15,862 bases of DNA. It comes from Acidobacteriaceae bacterium UBA1795. GTDB lineage: Bacteria > Acidobacteriota > Terriglobia > Terriglobales > Acidobacteriaceae. The notes under the pieces were generated by a model. The model did no database searches. It was not told the origin of the DNA and saw only the letters and a program-made list of their open reading frames with translations. The stretch covers positions 26,007 through 41,868 of the forward strand of contig DCFV01000070.1 in the NCBI GenBank assembly GCA_002314435.1, written 5' to 3'. Both the position numbers and the translations under genes were made by a program. Shown piece after piece: positions 6,830 to 13,522 of this stretch; the stretch's first letter is position 1; every line of letters starts with the position of its first letter.

Positions 6830-6967
6830 TCAGCGGGGGCCGGGCGTGTTGCTGCCCGGCCCCTGATGCTCCCTCTTGCGCTCAGCGATCCAGCGGCGCC
6901 AGAAGTAGTCGGCCACCAGAGAGGCTACGATGCCCACGACGAGGACGATGGCGAGCGCGATCCGCAT
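6830..6967 (-). CDS. 45-aa single-pass membrane protein, uncharacterised
   Basis: ATG 6967-6965 opens a 45-codon frame ending TGA 6832-6830. The protein begins MRIALAIVLVVGIVASLVA, one hydrophobic helix of about 18-20 residues, followed by a basic/aromatic juxtamembrane segment DYFWRRWIAERKREH and a polar tail GPGSNTPGPR. The charge pattern favours the C-terminus in the cytoplasm. It starts 9 bases after the stop of the beta-propeller gene, so it may be translated by coupling; no SD of its own is evident. A perfect 10-bp hairpin lies inside its last codons. I do not recognise a family. Support is the hydropathy pattern, the tight spacing and the clean stop, so a real gene is likely but not certain. 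Confidence 0.55.
   Translation of the reverse strand: MRIALAIVLVVGIVASLVADYFWRRWIAERKREHQGPGSNTPGPR
6836..6863 (-). terminator. Strong GC hairpin inside the 3' end of the small membrane protein gene
   Basis: GGGGCCGGGC (6836-6845) and GCCCGGCCCC (6854-6863) form a perfect 10-bp stem with an 8-base loop. It encodes the Gly/Pro tail of the small protein and lies next to a second hairpin at 6812-6828. No U tract is present; a pausing, RNA-stability or Rho-assisted termination role is inferred. Confidence 0.4.
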
Positions 6968-6976
6968 GGCCGGCGC

Positions 6977-8017
6977 TCAGCGGCCGATGACCAGCACGGT
7001 GAAGGTGCCAGGAATCATGGGCGGGCGCGGATTCTCCGGTGTGGCAGCGGGGCGCGGGCCGAAGGTGGCGGTAATGAGGTAGATGCGGTCAGCGGCCGCA
7101 TCGTAGGCCATAGTGCGTGCGCCGCTCTGGGTGGCCAGAGTCTGGATGGTTTTGTAGCCGGGCGAGCCGGCATCGACGACGGAGAGGACACCCTCGCCGC
7201 AGGAGGCAAAGGCGAGTTTGTGCGCGGCACTCCAGCCGGCGGCGTCAGGGCCATCGCCGATGGTGGCGGTGGCCAGCGAGGCGCCGGTGAGGGAGTCGAC
7301 GACGCCCATCTTCTTGCCGTCGCAGACGGGGAAGAGGCGATGTCCGGCGGTGTCGAAGGCGAGGCCGCTGGGCGATTCGCAGTCCTTGAGATCCCAGGTG
7401 GCCGTCATCTTGAGCGAGTGGGCGTCGAGGCGAACGATCTGGTTCTTGTCTTCGATGTTGTTGTAGAGGATGCCGGTGCCGTCGACGGCGGCGGACTCGG
7501 GTTTGCCCGGGAGCGCGATAGTGGCGACGACCTTGCGGGTGGCCGCGTCGATTACGGTGGCGTCGTGGCTGCGGCCGTTGAAGGCCCAGACGGTTTGGGT
7601 GGCGGGCTCGAAGGTGATGCCGTCGGGGCCGGTGCCGGCGGGGATGGAGGCGAGGGTGGCCAGCGTGGCACGGTCGAAGACGACGACGGTGTTGGTGCCG
7701 GCGTCGGAGATGTAGCCGAACTGGCCGGCGGTGTCGAGTGCCACGCCGTGGATGCGGCCGAGGTTGCCGATGGTGCCGGTGAGCTTGCCGGAGGCGGTGT
7801 CGAGCACGTCGACGTGGTCACCGCGGGTGATGTAGAGCCGGTGAGCGGCGGAGTCGACGGTGACGTAGTCCCAGCCGCCGGGTTCGGGAAGCGTCCAGCG
7901 GTCGAGGATGCGGTAGGGCTGCTGGGCGTGGGCGGGCGGAGTTGCGGCAAAGGTGCACGCAACGAGTGCGGCCAGGACGAGGTGCGAGCGAAAGGCTGCA
8001 CGGAAAGTCTGCTGCAT
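6977..8017 (-). CDS. Secreted YVTN/YncE-like beta-propeller protein
   Basis: Encodes 346 aa. ATG 8017 is chosen because GGAGG lies 7 bases upstream and a clear signal peptide follows (hydrophobic core LVLAALVACTFAA, cleavage after AHA). Upstream frame extension to 8131 has no such support. The mature protein is a series of about 40-residue four-stranded blades with recurring patterns such as HRLYITRGDHVDVLDTASGKL, GYISDAGTNTVVVFDRATL and VWAFNGRSHDATVIDAATRK, as in YVTN and YncE/lactonase-like seven-bladed propellers. Such proteins are often periplasmic and bind ligands or metals, but no catalytic residue can be assigned. It ends 9 bases before a small membrane protein gene and follows a creatininase-family gene with a strong hairpin between. 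Confidence 0.85.
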   Translation of the reverse strand: MQQTFRAAFRSHLVLAALVACTFAATPPAHAQQPYRILDRWTLPEPGGWDYVTVDSAAHRLYITRGDHVDVLDTASGKLTGTIGNLGRIHGVALDTAGQFGYISDAGTNTVVVFDRATLATLASIPAGTGPDGITFEPATQTVWAFNGRSHDATVIDAATRKVVATIALPGKPESAAVDGTGILYNNIEDKNQIVRLDAHSLKMTATWDLKDCESPSGLAFDTAGHRLFPVCDGKKMGVVDSLTGASLATATIGDGPDAAGWSAAHKLAFASCGEGVLSVVDAGSPGYKTIQTLATQSGARTMAYDAAADRIYLITATFGPRPAATPENPRPPMIPGTFTVLVIGR

Positions 8018-8077
8018 TGGAAAGCCTCCGGAGATGACCGGGGAAAGCATAGCATTGCGCGGGATCCCACGAGATGA

Positions 8078-8127
8078 AGAAGGCCGCACTGGTTGTGCTC
8101 CAGAGAGCGCGCGCAGTGCGGCCTTCT
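8078..8127 (-). terminator. Perfect 14-bp hairpin between creatininase-family and beta-propeller genes
   Basis: AGAAGGCCGCACTG (8078-8091) and CAGTGCGGCCTTCT (8114-8127) form a perfect stem around a 22-base loop. It begins 14 bases after the creatininase-family stop and lies 60 bp before the beta-propeller start. It is a strong factor-independent-terminator candidate except that only TTCATC follows on the minus strand instead of a U run. Confidence 0.55.
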
Positions 8128-8141
8128 GCATTCAATGCAGC

Positions 8142-9023
8142 CTATTGGTGGGTGTCGAGGGGGTGGAGGGCGTCCTGATAGAACTGCTGCTGCAGCTTGA
8201 GGCTTTGAGTGTCGGCCTTGATGGCGCGGAGGGCTTCGACGATCTGGCGGGGCCACTCTTTCTGGTCGAACTCTCCTAGCTCTTTGGTTGCTGCTGCGCC
8301 GTTGCCGGCGTAGTGGTTGGGGAAGCGGGCGTACCACCAGATGCCGGTGTAGCCCGAGTCGGGCAGCGCGAGGCGGTGCTGGTCGGCGCCGGACTGGCTT
8401 CCAGCGCGATCCATGTGAACCAGGTCAGGCCGGGCGATGAGCATGTCGGAGGTTTCAGACTCGCCGGCGTGCATGTCGTCTGGGTTGCGTTTGCCGGGGC
8501 GGCCGGGGACGTTGTCGTTGGGCAGGCCGAAGACGTAGACGACGTAGTCGCGCGCGCTGGCCAGCTGGGACTGCGCGAAGAGGGGCAGAAGGCTATCGTT
8601 GCCGCCGTGGCCGTTGACAATGACGATCTTGGCGCAGCCGTTGCGGGCCATTTCGCTGACGGTTTCCTGGAGCAGGACGAGCTGGGTGGAGAGGCTGTAG
8701 GCCAGGGTGCCGGGTTGCTGACGGGCCTCGAAGATCTGGCCGAAGTAGTAGGCGGGGAAGACGACGGCGTATTCCTGTTTGACTGCGTTGGTGACGGCGA
8801 AACGGACGTCGAGCAGGTCAGTGCCGAGCGGCAGGTGCGGGCCGTGCTTTTCAATGATGCCGAAGGGCAGAATGCACACGCCCTGCGCCTGATGAATGGC
8901 CTGTACGAAATCGGGGGCGGTGAGTTCTTCCCACTGAGGAGACAGGGCGGACTGCGCGCGCGCCTCAAGAACGGCGCAGGCAAGAACTGCAAGACAGGAT
9001 GCAAGACAACGCATGAACCGCAT
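8142..9023 (-). CDS. Exported creatininase-family hydrolase
   Basis: Encodes 293 aa. ATG 9023 is chosen for its GGAGGG at 6 bases; another Met three codons later is possible. A signal peptide (CLASCLAVLACAVLEARAQ) marks it as exported. Family motifs follow in order: GIIEKHGPHLPLGTD (Glu58, His60, Asp69 as metal-ligand candidates), VNGHGGND (His139) and DDMHAGESETS (His185, Glu188). These are the hallmarks of creatininase/creatinine amidohydrolase metalloenzymes, which cleave amide bonds in small cyclic or linear amides and include enzymes of cofactor synthesis. The secretion signal is unusual for the characterised members, which are cytoplasmic, so the substrate is unknown and creatinine should not be assumed. 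A strong hairpin follows the gene. Confidence 0.9.
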   Translation of the reverse strand: MRFMRCLASCLAVLACAVLEARAQSALSPQWEELTAPDFVQAIHQAQGVCILPFGIIEKHGPHLPLGTDLLDVRFAVTNAVKQEYAVVFPAYYFGQIFEARQQPGTLAYSLSTQLVLLQETVSEMARNGCAKIVIVNGHGGNDSLLPLFAQSQLASARDYVVYVFGLPNDNVPGRPGKRNPDDMHAGESETSDMLIARPDLVHMDRAGSQSGADQHRLALPDSGYTGIWWYARFPNHYAGNGAAATKELGEFDQKEWPRQIVEALRAIKADTQSLKLQQQFYQDALHPLDTHQ

Positions 9024-9181
9024 GGAACGCCCTCCGCGAACAGCTCTGGAATGCGGCGATGATAGCACCGGTGGCGGAGCGGGCCGGTGTTGCGCACGGC
9101 CACGGCACTACCGCGCGCAACGACCGCATGATTCCCTGCCGAGAGGATGCGGCGGGCCAGAAGCCGTTTGAGGTTGGACGG

Positions 9182-9625
9182 CTAGAGCACGTTGCCGCAG
9201 GAGGAACAGAAGCGCGCGCCGGGGACGTTGGTGCTCTGGCAGCGAGAGCAGGCGATGAGGGTTTCGGGATGGGCTGCGGCTGCTCCGGGCGGCATGTTGA
9301 CGGTGACGTTGATGGGCCAGCCGATGGGGGGCGCGCTGAGGCCAAGCGCCGCGGCGATTCCGGCGGCCTGGATGGCGTTGAACTCGCGAACGCGGCCGGG
9401 CATGAAGAAGCACTCCACGAAGCCGAGGAACGACGGGATACCGGTCCAGAAGAAGCAGCAGTAAAGGACGCCGAGGCCGGTGCGGCGCAGGTAGAAGTGG
9501 TGTACGCCGAAGGTGCCGAGGAAGAGGGCCAGCAGGATGCCGACTACCTCGTCGCGACGGACCGCCTCGTACTGCTGATAGAAGATCGCCTGTGCGTTGG
9601 GATTGGGATAGGGAATGCTGCTCAT
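9182..9625 (-). CDS. TM2-domain membrane protein with C-terminal zinc ribbon
   Basis: Encodes 147 aa from ATG 9625, which has AGGAG 8 bases upstream; the frame is open further but a 28-residue extension has no support. Residues about 25-75 form a TM2 domain: two membrane helices (VVGILLALFLGTFGVHHFYL and VLYCCFFWTGIPSFLGFVE) with the family G-x-x-G-x-H-x-F-Y motif. A Pro/Ala linker leads to a zinc ribbon, CSRC-N11-CSSCG, near the C-terminus. TM2 proteins are small inner-membrane proteins of uncertain function, and zinc-ribbon fusions are common. It is divergent from the phage-like cassette on the right and 158 bp from the creatininase-family start on the left, an interval in which no gene was found. 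Confidence 0.85.
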   Translation of the reverse strand: MSSIPYPNPNAQAIFYQQYEAVRRDEVVGILLALFLGTFGVHHFYLRRTGLGVLYCCFFWTGIPSFLGFVECFFMPGRVREFNAIQAAGIAAALGLSAPPIGWPINVTVNMPPGAAAAHPETLIACSRCQSTNVPGARFCSSCGNVL

Positions 9626-10024
9626 GGCTCGTTCTCCTGGCGCTGCCTGCACTTCACAATACGCGGTTGAGGCGTGCGGAGTTCCCTTGGACTGCGGGCG
9701 GGGGGACAAGGGGTGTCAACCGTGCGCTCCGGATCAAAGGGGACTAACCGCCACAATTCAAAGGCGAAACTGGGGGTTAGCCGATTGCATTGTATTAAAC
9801 GGAGATTGGTTATCCTAGAACCATTCAGGACGAGGCGGGAAGAGGGAGAGCGTGCGCTCTCCCATTTTTCTTTTCGGACTCCTTCTGCGGAGATGGCAGC
9901 GCAGACCGCGGGAAAACATGAAGCATGCCTGCAGATGCGGCTTGGGAGGATGAGCTGCCCGCTTCCCAGTCTGCAGCATCGGTTGTCGCACACGTGGAAG
10001 GCTGTCCGGGATCGGCGGACAGGT
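9626..10024. other. Intergenic leader before the phage-like cassette
   Basis: About 400 bases between divergent genes. On the plus strand it holds a nested stem (CTAACC 9744-9749 with GGTTAG 9775-9780, and CGCC 9749-9752 with GGCG 9763-9766), an AT-richer stretch (about 9785-9825) with weak promoter-like boxes, and an intrinsic terminator at 9844-9874. The reading frame of the downstream gene is open through this stretch, but it crosses the terminator, so translation upstream of it is unlikely. A small RNA or an attenuator leader is possible. Confidence 0.4.
9844..9874 (+). terminator. Intrinsic terminator in the leader of the phage-like cassette
   Basis: GGGAGAGC (9844-9851), loop GTGC and GCTCTCCC (9856-9863) form a perfect 8-bp stem, followed by ATTTTTCTTTT on the plus strand. 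This is the clearest Rho-independent terminator in the window. No plus-strand gene lies upstream of it for more than 4 kb, so it probably ends a short transcript started in the same intergenic region. Confidence 0.75.
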
Positions 10025-10375
10025 ATGGAAGAAGATGAGGAGCCAGCGGAGCAGCAGCCGCGGGCTGCCGGAAGAAGAAGAGCGGTACTGAGTGGCGCGA
10101 GCAAGATGCGCGCGGAAGCGTGCCGTGCGCTGCGCAAGAATGGACGCGCCATTGCGAATGCCCTAGCAAGGAACGCAGTCGAGGGCAACGTGCCGAGTCT
10201 GAAGCTGCTCTACGACTGGGCCAAGGATGACGAGAAGGGCGGAGGCGCGAACGAGGGGGCGGCGGTGTTGCGCAGCCGGGCGATGGAACTGGCCGCCGAA
10301 CCGGAGTGGAACGCAATTCTCCCTTCAGAAGGCCCGGATCAGAATGATGGGCTCGAGGCAGGACAGAGGCAGTAG
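10025..10375 (+). CDS. Small terminase-like protein (resembles the DUF5681/TerS-type helix pattern)
   Basis: Encodes 116 aa from ATG 10025, the first Met after the leader terminator that precedes the recognisable region; the SD is poor (GGACAGG close to the start). Residues 1-30 are acidic then Arg-rich (GRRRAVLSGAS). The central part, EACRALRKNGRAIANALARNA then VEGNVPSLKLLYDWAKDDE, matches the pattern of small-terminase and DUF5681-like proteins, in which helices ending A-x-E-G-x-x-A-x-K-L-L-x-D recur. The C-terminus is polar and Glu/Pro-rich. In phage, such proteins bind DNA and recruit the large terminase. Here the large terminase is about 3.1 kb downstream with a tail-fibre-like gene between, which is not the usual order. 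The functional call is inferred. Confidence 0.5.
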   Translation: MEEDEEPAEQQPRAAGRRRAVLSGASKMRAEACRALRKNGRAIANALARNAVEGNVPSLKLLYDWAKDDEKGGGANEGAAVLRSRAMELAAEPEWNAILPSEGPDQNDGLEAGQRQ

Positions 10376-10483
10376 CCACGCAGGACGAGGCAGAAGCGGT
10401 CACGGCGGGCGCATGGCGGAGCAGGAATCACACGAAGCACGGCCATCGCCGCCGGTAGATTACGACGGAAGGATGAGGCACGG

Positions 10484-13231
10484 ATGAAGCTCACACAGAA
10501 CGTAGGTTTGCGCGCCGTAAAGGCTCTCTTGTTTGGCCTGCTGGCGATGACATTCGCATGGATCACCCTGGCCCAGGGGGTGAGCACAACTACTGTGCAG
10601 GGTACGGTGTACCAGGCCAATGGTCAGCCGGGATCGGGGACCCTGCAGGTGAGTTGGCCGGCGTTCACAACGTCGAACGGGCTGGCGGTGACTGCGGGGC
10701 GGCTCACGGCGACGATTGGGATGGATGGGTTTGTCGCGATCAACCTGACGCCTAACCTGGGGGCAACGCCGGCAGGGCTTTTCTACACGGCGGTGTACCA
10801 CTTGAGCGACGGTACGACGAGCACGGAATACTGGGTGGTGCCGGCGGCGGCGCAGGCGACGATTGCATCGGTGAGGGCGCAGGTGATGCCGGCGGCCCAG
10901 GCGCTGCAGGCGGTGAACAAGGCGTACGTGGACCAGGCAGTGGCGTCGATCACGCAGAGCGGGCTGGCGTCGTCAGGTGGCACGCTGACGGGGCCGCTCT
11001 ACCTGAGCGGCGATCCGACGCAGGCACTGCAAGCGGTGGACAAGCACTACGTGGATGGGACTTTTGCGCAGGCGCTGCCGCTTGCGGGTGGCACGCTGAC
11101 GGGGCAGCTGACCGCGCCGTATGTTGTAGCCAGCGTGAACATACAGTTCAATGTGATGGCGCCGCCGTACAACGCAACGGGGGATTGTTCCACCGATGAT
11201 TCTGCGGCGATCAATGCGGCGCTTACAGATGCTGGCGGTTTCGCGCCAGCAGCCGGCGCTATTGTGTACATGCCCACACCACTGGGCGGCTGCTACAGCA
11301 TCAACTCGCAGTTGGTAGTGCCCCCGAATGTGATCCTGCAGGGTGCCGGCGCCTCACAGACGGTGATCAAGGCCGGAGCCAGCTTCCCAACCAACACACC
11401 GATGGTGCGCCTCGGCGTGGGCACAGAGAACAATATAAGCAGCACGCGGGCTGAACATCTCAAGATCAATTGCAACAACAGGGTTGGATGCACTGGACTC
11501 TACTCGAACAACGCCAATGAGAACTCCGGCGCAATCGACGTGACTGTGATGTATGCCCCGAAGTATGGGTTCTGGATTGACGGAACGCAGACGGGGAATC
11601 CGGGGAACCCCACACCGGGACACTGGATTCTGCGCGACTCCGGCACTTGCTGCGGCGCTGACGTGGCTGCGGTGTACGCAGCGGATTCTGGTGTCGGGCG
11701 CATCGAGAACGCGACCTTCAATAATGCGGGAGGAGTGCGTGGGATTGTCGGCTACACCGATAACTACAACTCGCCTACCATGCTTGAGCTGCTGGGCGTT
11801 CACATTGAGGGCGGCACACTTACCGACAACGTGTACATATACGGGAACGTGGCCAGTGTCAGTTCCTTGACGGTGTTGTACGAGGAAGACACGGGCAGCG
11901 CGACGAACGCGATCCACATTGGAGCGAATGTAGGTCGCGCGGAGATCGTGTCTCTCGTAACGAACGGAACCAACCTCATCCAGAATGACGTTTCCGGCAC
12001 CACTATTACGTTGGTCTCCGTGAGCAGCACGCTGCCTTATTACTTTTTCAAGATGGGCGGGACCGGCAGCGCCTTTGATGAGACCTGGATGGACAGCACC
12101 GGCCCGCGAATCAACGGCCACGGCCTGAGTCTGATTTCCGCCACCGGGCAGCAAGTTCCGATTACTACGCAAGCAGGCAGCGCCGGGTTTTGGAAATACG
12201 GCGCTGGCGCATCGGGCAGCGATGATGCGGTTTCGTTCTACTCCAGTACTTATGGACCGTCCCACTCCTACCGTAATGTCTTCTCTCTGCGGTCGGATGG
12301 CTCTGCAACAGTTGACGGCAACTTTGCCAACTCCAACGGGACACTGATTCCTTCGACGGCAAGCGGCTACACGGGTTTCGGAGGCGTAGTCCTTAGCTCC
12401 AACCCCACACTGGCTGGAGCTACATTTTCGAGTGCGCTGTATCTGAACAGTCAGAGCATTTACGGGAACTCGGATAATAAGTCCCGCCTCGGTACGAACA
12501 CAGGTGGAGAGTGGGATTGGAACTACAACACCGGAGGCACAGGAAACTGGAACCACTACTGCGGCGGAACGTCCGCATGCTTCTCGATCAATGGAAGCAC
12601 AGGGGCAATCACCACGCCGGGGATTACCGGCCTGACCACGCCGCTTTCGACGGCGCAGGGTGGCACGGGAGCGGGTGTGCTCACGGGCTACCGCTACGCG
12701 AACGGGAGCAGCGCGGACACGGCGAGTACGACGATCCCTGTGGCTTCAGTGACAGGCGCGGCTCCGCTGGCGACGCCTACCTTCACAGGTGCCACGCTGA
12801 CTTTGAATAACTCCGGCTCAGGAAATGCAACGATCACGGCGCAGGGATACTCCATCGCAGCCTTCAACCTGGAGGCTGGGACGAAGGTCTATGGGCAAAT
12901 GACCCTGGATTCATCCGGCGATACGCTGATCGGTGACCCGTATGCTGGGGTTACCTATCTCACGTTCAACCAAAGTAATGACAGTGCGAACTTCGGCTAT
13001 GCGGTAAACGCCACCGGCATCATCACAGGCGGTAATGACACAACTCGTGTCACGAGCACGACGATTGCGACCACGAGTTTTATGACGACTGGCCTGGTTT
13101 TGCCCACGGTGCCGGTGAGCACTACGAAGAATGGGCGCTGTGTGGTTCTGTGGCAGATGTCCAGCGTGTCGTATACAGCTACGTTCGGCTTCGGCATGAG
13201 CAACGCCCCGACTGGACTGTGCGGCGGCTAA
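10484..13231 (+). CDS. Secreted tail-fibre/pectate-lyase-like beta-helix protein, C-terminus truncated by a frameshift
   Basis: Encodes 915 aa from ATG 10484 (GAGG 5 bases upstream). The N-terminus looks like a signal peptide (ALLFGLLAMTFAWITLAQ). Domains: an Ig-like segment (about 30-130), two tail-fibre repeats about 37 aa apart (LQAV-(N/D)-K-x-YVD leading to GGTLTGPLYL and GGTLTGQL), a pectate-lyase-superfamily right-handed beta-helix (from about 220, STDDSAAINAALTDAGG and YMPTPLGGCYSINSQLVVPPNVILQGAG), and a C-terminal tail-fibre-like region (TPLSTAQGGTGAGVLTG). Such architectures bind or cut surface polysaccharide in phage tail spikes. A Sec signal is unexpected for a virion protein, so an exported adhesin or hydrolase is possible. 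Stop TAA 13229-13231 looks premature: the next frame continues the same kind of protein to 13454. Whether an active glycosidase remains is unclear. Confidence 0.8.
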   Translation: MKLTQNVGLRAVKALLFGLLAMTFAWITLAQGVSTTTVQGTVYQANGQPGSGTLQVSWPAFTTSNGLAVTAGRLTATIGMDGFVAINLTPNLGATPAGLFYTAVYHLSDGTTSTEYWVVPAAAQATIASVRAQVMPAAQALQAVNKAYVDQAVASITQSGLASSGGTLTGPLYLSGDPTQALQAVDKHYVDGTFAQALPLAGGTLTGQLTAPYVVASVNIQFNVMAPPYNATGDCSTDDSAAINAALTDAGGFAPAAGAIVYMPTPLGGCYSINSQLVVPPNVILQGAGASQTVIKAGASFPTNTPMVRLGVGTENNISSTRAEHLKINCNNRVGCTGLYSNNANENSGAIDVTVMYAPKYGFWIDGTQTGNPGNPTPGHWILRDSGTCCGADVAAVYAADSGVGRIENATFNNAGGVRGIVGYTDNYNSPTMLELLGVHIEGGTLTDNVYIYGNVASVSSLTVLYEEDTGSATNAIHIGANVGRAEIVSLVTNGTNLIQNDVSGTTITLVSVSSTLPYYFFKMGGTGSAFDETWMDSTGPRINGHGLSLISATGQQVPITTQAGSAGFWKYGAGASGSDDAVSFYSSTYGPSHSYRNVFSLRSDGSATVDGNFANSNGTLIPSTASGYTGFGGVVLSSNPTLAGATFSSALYLNSQSIYGNSDNKSRLGTNTGGEWDWNYNTGGTGNWNHYCGGTSACFSINGSTGAITTPGITGLTTPLSTAQGGTGAGVLTGYRYANGSSADTASTTIPVASVTGAAPLATPTFTGATLTLNNSGSGNATITAQGYSIAAFNLEAGTKVYGQMTLDSSGDTLIGDPYAGVTYLTFNQSNDSANFGYAVNATGIITGGNDTTRVTSTTIATTSFMTTGLVLPTVPVSTTKNGRCVVLWQMSSVSYTATFGFGMSNAPTGLCGG
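10976..11105 (+). repeat. 19-bp direct repeat within the tail-fibre repeats
   Basis: GGTGGCACGCTGACGGGGC occurs at 10976-10994 and 11087-11105, 111 bases (37 codons) apart and in frame. Each copy encodes GGTLTG of a tail-fibre repeat unit, so it reflects duplication of a protein module, not an insertion. Confidence 0.75.
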
Positions 13232-13454
13232 CACCGCAAGCTGGCTGGCTTTCTCACAGACGGCCACCGCCGCAACCGCAATCTCCACGGCGGCCACGGC
13301 GGGAGTTGCGGCGACTACCTATCGTGCAGTGATCGACTTCACCCTGCAAACGGGCAGTTCCAGCACTGTGGCTCTCACGCTCTACGGTGAGACGAGCAAC
13401 GCATCCGGCACGCTGACCATCATGCCGGGCAGTGCATGTTATTGGTTGCCGTAA
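13212..13454 (+). pseudogene. Out-of-frame C-terminal extension of the tail-fibre-like gene
   Basis: One base on from the upstream gene's frame, the sequence runs open to TAA 13452-13454. It translates as NTASWLAFSQTATAAT, then TYRAVIDFTLQTG, VALTLYGETSNASG and TLTIMPGSACYWLP, with the same Ala/Thr/Ser/Gly composition and beta-rich pattern as the preceding protein. A terminator hairpin lies 20 bases after this stop, not after the stop at 13231. A single-base insertion (or two-base loss) at about 13217-13229 would explain it; the region contains GCGGCGGCT. A sequencing error or a recent mutation are the simplest causes. No convincing slippery heptamer for programmed frameshifting is seen. Confidence 0.65.
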
Positions 13455-13474
13455 CAAGGGCGCCGCGCGGCAAA

Positions 13475-13502
13475 GTGGCCCGGTTTCATCAAGCCGGGCC
13501 AC
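13475..13502 (+). terminator. Hairpin after the tail-fibre-like gene
   Basis: GTGGCCCGG (13475-13483) and CCGGGCCAC (13494-13502) form a perfect 9-bp stem with a 10-base loop, followed by ATTTGCGTT. The weak U tract leaves efficiency uncertain. It lies 20 bp before the large-terminase start, so it may allow partial read-through. Confidence 0.55.
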
Positions 13503-13522
13503 ATTTGCGTTCAAGGGGAGCG

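Noticed and set aside
6806..8077. Long plus-strand open frame (over 400 codons) opposite the beta-propeller gene
   Set aside because: It is Gly/Val/Asp-rich, has no domain signature, and lies antisense to a gene with a strong SD, signal peptide and blade repeats. GC-rich codon bias creates such frames.
9714..9719. Perfect TTGACA on the minus strand as -35 box for the TM2 gene
   Set aside because: No acceptable -10 box lies 16-18 bases downstream; the spacing region is a C-rich run.
9744..9780. tRNA-like or attachment-site tRNA fragment in the leader
   Set aside because: The stem does not give a cloverleaf, and no anticodon arm or TTC-containing T-arm can be placed.
9826..10391. 11-bp direct repeat CAGGACGAGGC at 9826-9836 and 10381-10391 as possible attachment sites of the phage-like cassette
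   Set aside because: An 11-base repeat is expected by chance many times in a window this size, no integrase is seen, and the second copy lies inside the cassette rather than at its edge.
11354..12556. Minus-strand open frame of about 400 codons opposite the tail-fibre-like gene
   Set aside because: No recognisable domain, and the plus-strand gene has coherent domains along the same stretch.
13215..13232. Programmed ribosomal frameshift at the end of the tail-fibre-like gene
   Set aside because: No slippery heptamer or upstream SD-like stimulator is visible near GCGGCGGCTAAC, so mutation or sequencing error is preferred.
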